In this document: positions 59,276 through 64,000 of the stretch, one piece after another | Numbering within the stretch: position 1 is the stretch's first letter | Layout of the letters: every line of letters starts with the position of its first letter | Origin: Leucaena leucocephala | Lineage: Eukaryota; Streptophyta; Magnoliopsida; Fabales; Fabaceae | Direction: 5' to 3' | Assembly: GCA_037074615.1 (NCBI GenBank) | Contig: CM073563.1 | Coordinates: 13,128,501-13,192,500, forward strand | DNA: 64,000 bases | The notes under the pieces: model-generated | What the model was told of the DNA's origin: nothing | Database searches by the model: none | What the model saw: the letters and a program-made list of their open reading frames with translations, nothing else | Position numbers and translations under genes: made by a program

Positions 59276-60290
59276 ATGGTTGATGTAAGCAATAAAACAA
59301 CCTTAGATAACAACATTAACTATGCTTATTGGAGATATGATGTTTTGTTGCAGCTCAGTTTCTTGGATTTGGATTATGCCTTGAGGTATGAAAAACCTCT
59401 AAAACCTGATGATGCCTCTGATGACAAAGAGGCAAAGGAATGTATAATATGTGGGAGGGGAGTAACCTCTTATCCTTTCTGCTTATACAACAAATGATCT
59501 CTAGAAGCATTAGGGGAGAAGTCCCTAAGTGTGACACAACCAAAGGGTACCTAGAAGCCTTAGATAAGCAATTTAAGCTGATAGACAATCAGATAAATGG
59601 TGACATCTGAATTATATGCTATAAGGCTTATAGGTATTGGCAGTGAGGCAACATATAATGAATATGAGAGGTATGCTTTCATCGTGTGTTACTTTTAAAT
59701 CTAATTTTTCTAATGTTAATGATGACACTTAGTGGATTGACACTGGTTAGATGATCCATATTTCAACTGCCATACATAGCTTTTTGTCATGAAGACCTCC
59801 ATATCCCAAGGAGGAAACTATCATTTCAGGTAGTGGGAGAGGATATCATGTGCAAGCCGTTGGAATATTTCTCATAACCTTTTCAAATAATCATGTTTTG
59901 GAACTTTATGATGTTTTTTATGTTCCCTCTTACAAAAGTAATTTGATTTCTATGTCAAAACTCATTACATTTGATTATCATTTAGTTCTTTCTAAGAAAC
60001 TTATGACTTTGACAAAGGATTCTGTTTTTATTGCGAATTTAGTTATGATTGAAGAATTATTTAAAATTATTTCTGATTCACCTCAATCTTTTTCAGTTTC
60101 ACGTGTTACTAGAAGTGTCATCGATGAGAATTCTTATAGCCTATAGCATAGGGAATTGGGTCATATCTCTATTGGCAGAATCAAAAGGTTAAATAAAGAT
60201 TGAATTCTTCCATCTTTAAACCATTCAGAATTTGATTCTTGTGTGGACTATATAAAAGGAAAGCTGACCAATAAGTGCACATGATCAAAA
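59276..60290 (+). pseudogene. Copia gag, protease and pre-integrase region, broken
   Basis: 59276-59497 reads NNINYAYWRYDVLLQL and LDYALRYEKP, the copia gag N-terminus. After stops, WIDTG (59733-59747) marks the protease active site, with TAG right after it. 59850-60146 contains ELYDVFYVPSYKSNLISMSK, the conserved part downstream of the protease active site. 60147 onward has HRELGHISIGRIKRLNKD, the GAG-pre-integrase zinc-finger start, then FDSCVDYIKGKL. Gag is severely shortened and no zinc knuckle is seen, so a deletion between gag and protease is likely. Confidence 0.75.
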
Positions 60291-60680
60291 GTACTTTACC
60301 ACATTTATTGATGATTACTCATGATACATGTATGTCTACATGCTTTATAATAAAAGTGAGACACAAGATGCTTTCAAGGAATATAAAGTAGAAGTAAAAA
60401 AAAATAGATTGGAAAACCAATCAAGATCATGAAATCAGACTATGGTGGTGAGTATTATGATAAATACACTAGTGAAGGACAAGCGCCAGGTCTATTTGCT
60501 GATTTTCTTCAAGAGCAAGGTATAGTAGCCCAATATACTATACTTGGATCACTTGACATGAATGGTGTGGCTAAAAGAAGAAATATGATCTTGCTAGATA
60601 TGGTTATGAGCATGATGAGTAGCTCCAAACTGCCATCTTTCCTGTGGAAGGAAGCACTCAAGACAATCACATATTAAACA
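60291..60680 (+). pseudogene. Copia integrase core, broken
   Basis: TTFIDDYS is followed by a TGA stop where the family usually has Arg, then YMYVYMLYNKSETQDAFKEY. 60429-60677 gives KSDYGGEYYD (second catalytic Asp), QGIVAQYTILGSLDMNGVAK and RRNMILLDMVMSMM. The catalytic Glu expected in NGVAERRN is Lys (codon AAA, 60573-60575), so the integrase is dead by substitution as well as by stops. The first catalytic Asp region and part of the zinc domain before it are missing or shortened. Confidence 0.75.
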
Positions 60681-61156
60681 AGGTTCCAACAAAGGCAGTA
60701 TCCAAGACACCCTTTGAAATCTAGAAAGGATGGAAACCCAATTTAAATTATTTTAAGGTATAGGGTTGTCATGTGAAGTAAGAGTATACAATCAATAGGA
60801 GAAGAAGTTAGACCCCAAGACCATTAGAACTTACTTTATAGGCTATACGGAAAGGTCTAAGGGTTATAAGTTTTATTATCCTCTATCTTCTAAAAGGTTC
60901 ATAGAATCTAGGAATGCCAAGTTTCTTGAGAATGATGTAATTAGTGGAAGTGATTATCCACTAGATGATCACATTGAGCTAACCACTGACATCATTCATG
61001 AGGGGATGTCAATAGTTAATGATCAACCCACTGTTGGGATTGACACTGGACATGATGTAGATCTTATGGCTCAAATTGATGATGTTGAATCAACCCAAGA
61101 GGTTGATCATTAACTATTGACTTGGGTCTATCACACAAGTAGAACCATCATAAAAT

Positions 61157-62870
61157 GTGATAAAGGATGTCCTTATTCAGACCCCTAGATCAACCCAAGA
61201 GGTTAAATTAAGGAGGTCAACTAGAGAAAGAAGACTGATATTACCTTATCATTATGTAATGTATTCTGCTGAAGTTGACCGTGATGTAAGTATTAAGAAT
61301 GGTCATTTGATGTTTACTCAGTCTATGAAGAGTGCGAACTCTAAGTTGTGGCATGATGCTATGATTGATGAAATGAATTCTATGGCAAACAACCATGTGT
61401 GTGAACTTTTATGGTTGCCTAGTGGGTCTAATGCCATTGACTACAAATGGGTTTACAAAACTAAAAGATTTTCACAAGGTAACATTGATAGATACAAGGC
61501 TAAGTTGGTTGCTAAGGGCTTCACTCAAGTGGAAGGAATTAATTACATTGAAACTTTTTCACTTGTATCTAAGAAAAATTTATTATGTATCATCATGGCA
61601 TTGGTTGCTTATTTTGATCTGGAGTTGCACCAAATGGATGTAAAGATTGCTTTTCTCAATGGTGAATTTGAGGAAGAAGTCTATATGAAACAACCTGAGG
61701 GATTTGTTGTAGAAGGTAAAGAACAATTGGTATGCAAGCTAAAGAAATCAATATATGGTATAAAACAGGCTTCATGGCAGTGGTACTTAAAGTTCCATGA
61801 AGTGATCACATCATTTGGTTTTGTTGAGAACATAATTGATTATTATACCACAAGGCTAATGGGAGTAAGATCATATTCCTGATTTTGTATGTGGATGACA
61901 ATTTACTTTCTACCAATGATTTGGGACTATTACGTGAGGTGAAACAATTTCTGTTTTAAGAGTTTTGATATGAAAGACATGGGTGAGGCATCTTATGTCC
62001 TTGGCATAAAGATCCCTAGAGATAGTACCGAATATCTTGTAGGCTTGTCTCAAGAGGCTTACATTGTCAATATTCTTGAACGATTCAGAATGCAAAACTA
62101 TTCATTTAATGTGGCTCATATTGTAAAGGGAGATAAATTTAGTCTAAGTCAATATCCTGAAACTGATCTTTAAAGGAAACAGATAGAAATGATCCCATTT
62201 GCCTCAGCGATAGCTGGGAAGCTTAATGTATGCACATGTTTGTACAAGACCTGATATCACTTTTACTATGAGTATGTTGGGAAGATATTAAAATAATCAT
62301 GAGAAAGTACATTGGATAGCTACAAAGAACATGTTTAGGTACCTATAATGCACTAAATACTACATGCTCACATATAAGAGAACAAACAATTTGGACGTAA
62401 TTAGATACTTAGATTCATATCTAGAAGGATATGTAGACACGAACAAGTCTACATCTGGTTATATCTTTCTATTGACAGAAGGAGTTATATCGTGGAGAAG
62501 CATAAAGTAAACTCAAACAGCTATTTCTATTGATGATACTGAGTACATTGCGTGTTTTAAAGCAAGTTCACAAGCTATTTGGATAAGGAATTTCATTGAT
62601 AGGCTTAAGATTATGGATTCAATCTCTAAGCCAACCAAAATATATTGTGATAATACAGCTGCGGTAGCCATAACGAACAACAAAAGGAATAAAAGTTGAA
62701 GCAAGTTTGTCGAACTTAAATTCCTTTGCTTGAGAAAAAGAGTTCAGGATTGCCAAGTTTTCATTGAATGCATCAGTATATTGGATATGTTAGTTGATCC
62801 TTTGACGAAAGGATTGAATCCAAACATCTTTGTCACACATACCTCATATGGGACTTCGTCCTTCTTTTGA
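61157..62870 (+). pseudogene. Copia reverse transcriptase and RNase H, broken
   Basis: A 241-codon open frame (61157-61882) covers most of RVT_2: LWHDAMIDEMNSMANN, YKWVYKTKRF, AKLVAKGFTQVEGINY, LELHQMDVKIAFLNGEFEEE and KLKKSIYGIKQAS. A frameshift follows; the catalytic YVDD is intact at 61888-61899 in the next frame. 61970-62173 reads MGEASYVLGIKIPRD. RNase H text runs from GYVDTNKSTSGYIF (about 62430) through YCDNTAAVAITNN (about 62643) to LVDPLTKGLNPN (about 62791) and ends TGA 62868-62870. Stops at 62173, 62507 and others. Confidence 0.9.
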
Positions 62871-63137
62871 CTAGTGGAGGTATGAGTAATGAAATCAAAT
62901 TTTGTGGTTTATCATTTCAAACTGTGATTATATACATTTGTGTTATTGAAATTGATAAACATTAAGATAAGAACCAAATAAATATTGAGTTCATGTATAA
63001 TGTGATACTCACTAAGTGATAGTGCTACATGTAATATGTGAAAGGTAATACTCGATAAAAGGGAACTTATCACCATGATTCTTGTAGCATGATATCAGTT
63101 TACCTACACAGGGCAATGACATTAAGTATACGGGCTA

Positions 63138-63149
63138 AGTGAGAGAATG
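63138..63149 (+). other. Polypurine tract of the copia element
   Basis: AGTGAGAGAATG directly before TGAGATATTT. Its position 280 bp after the RNase H stop fits a copia polypurine tract. Confidence 0.5.
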
Positions 63150-63175
63150 TGAGATATTTATTATTATATTATAAC
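63150..63175 (+). repeat. First 26 bp of the copia 3' LTR, then interrupted
   Basis: TGAGATATTTATTATTATAT and ATAAC match the start of 56611. After 63175 the similarity stops abruptly and a minus-strand LTR begins with TGAAGGG. Confidence 0.5.
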
Positions 63176-63548
63176 TGAAGGGTTTCGGGGGTTCCTGAGA
63201 TGATCTCTTATCCTCCGAGATACCCACATGTAACTGGAGTACCTTGTATGGACTTTGGTATATTTCACAGTAAATGACACCAAAATGAAAAGAAATGAAC
63301 AGAGAGCAACACATAAAAGGGAAGCAGAGGAAAAATGAATGTTTATCTGAAAAAATTCTTGTCTCCTCTTTTCTATGGACACACACACGCATCTCTTCTG
63401 CTAGAATAAAGGGGAGTGGGTTCTCTATTAACTTCCCACTCTCCCATGTTTTTGTCTTTCAGCTAGTGTTCATAACTACTCCATCCATATTTGCTCCTCA
63501 TAGACTTGGGCCTAATCTACCAAGGGTGAACTGGCCTATTTCCTAACA
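63176..63548 (-). repeat. 3' LTR of a second, minus-strand copia
   Basis: On the minus strand it starts TGTTAGGAAATAGGCC after the purine tract GTGAGTGGGAGA (63549-63560) and ends ACCCTTCA at 63176. It is a relative of 17030-17501. ATAAC (63171-63175) would be its target duplication. Confidence 0.6.
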
Positions 63549-64000
63549 TCTCCCACTCACACTTAGTGGATTAGATATCATGGGTCCAATCTAATTCTCT
63601 TCCTTCTTTCATACTTAGTGCTTTGCCATGACTGCGTAGAAATGACGTCTCCTTTCGGGCATTTTTACTAAAAATCCCTTTTATAGAGACCATAACAAAG
63701 TTAACCTTTAGTGCAGCTCGATCAAAATAAGTTATAATGCCTTGAATGTCCTAGATTTACCCATATATACTTTTCCTATGGCTAATCTAATCAGTCTTGA
63801 GTTAGCATATAACTCAGATAGCCTCCACTTATGCATAATATCCACACTCATGAAATTAACAAAATAATGTCACAAGGGACTGGTCAAAGATACAAGCATG
63901 GATGTGTATATTCTGGCAATCTTTCTTTCGCCCATATATTATTTTGATATGAATCAACCACTTTCCTAGCATAATACCATTGGTTAATGTCTAATTTGAC
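63549..64000 (-). mobile_element. 3' untranslated region of the second copia, running off the window
   Basis: Collinear with 17502-17950, both lying just inside the LTR of related minus-strand copias. The pol genes should lie beyond the right edge. Confidence 0.55.

Larger units (their letters stand above)
56611..63175 (+). mobile_element. Ty1/copia element, decayed, 3' LTR interrupted
   Basis: Starts TGAAATATTTATTATTATAT (56611). The same 26-27 bp, with one difference, recur at 63150 directly after a purine tract AAGTGAGAGAATG, which is where a 3' LTR should begin. A CTTCCGCTGTATC phrase near 56998-57010 is typical of the end of copia LTRs. A long leader (about 57056-59275) precedes gag and pol in copia order: gag, protease, integrase, RT, RNase H. 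The whole coding region is broken. The 3' LTR is cut after 26 bp by another element. Clade (Tork/Angela-like or other) is not settled. Confidence 0.7.

Overview
The window is nuclear DNA from a flowering plant, most likely a eudicot. The evidence is one intact plant-specific aspartic protease gene of the nepenthesin/A1B type, several plant transposon classes (Ty1/copia, Ty3/gypsy of Athila/Tat and Tekay/Del type, CACTA, Stowaway-like MITEs), very AT-rich intergenic DNA, and no operons, prokaryotic genes or rRNA/tRNA genes. The species cannot be named from the sequence.

The only confident protein gene is the single-exon aspartic protease at 14364-15797, which resembles Arabidopsis ASPG2. It stands as a GC-richer island with its own TATA box and a short overlapping upstream ORF. 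Two other stretches look like decayed or non-coding transcription units: minus strand about 43040-44215 behind a telo-box, and plus strand about 45400-46700. Neither gives a recognisable protein.

The rest is transposon-derived. 1-1632 is a short non-autonomous LTR element with internal tandem repeats. 1994-2249 and 16133-16408 are Stowaway-like MITEs. 6534-7038 is an unusual TIR element holding three degenerate repeats. 10208-10560 is the 5' end of a CACTA element related to the larger one at 51 kb. 17030-18475 is the 3' LTR and downstream region of a minus-strand copia. 19051-20040 holds CACTA-type subterminal motifs.

23961-41374 is a Tekay/Del-type chromovirus with strongly unequal LTRs. 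A 9.2 kb Athila/Tat-type element (25043-34269, perfect ATTAT target duplication) is nested inside it, 64 bp after its primer-binding site. The inner element keeps gag and protease remnants but lacks reverse transcriptase and integrase cores. Its non-coding parts carry a repeated CpG-rich palindrome, GTCGCGAC and decayed variants, which is the most distinctive pattern in the window.

44.7-50.6 kb is a cluster of MITE-like and foldback elements. 51311-55753 is a full-length CACTA element (ATT target duplication) with a broken TNP2 transposase. 56611-63175 is a decayed copia element whose 3' LTR appears to be cut after 26 bp by a second, minus-strand copia that runs off the right edge of the window. 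The layout fits a recombination-poor, heavily methylated region: elements are nested, truncated, and carry several in-frame stops that look like C-to-T decay.
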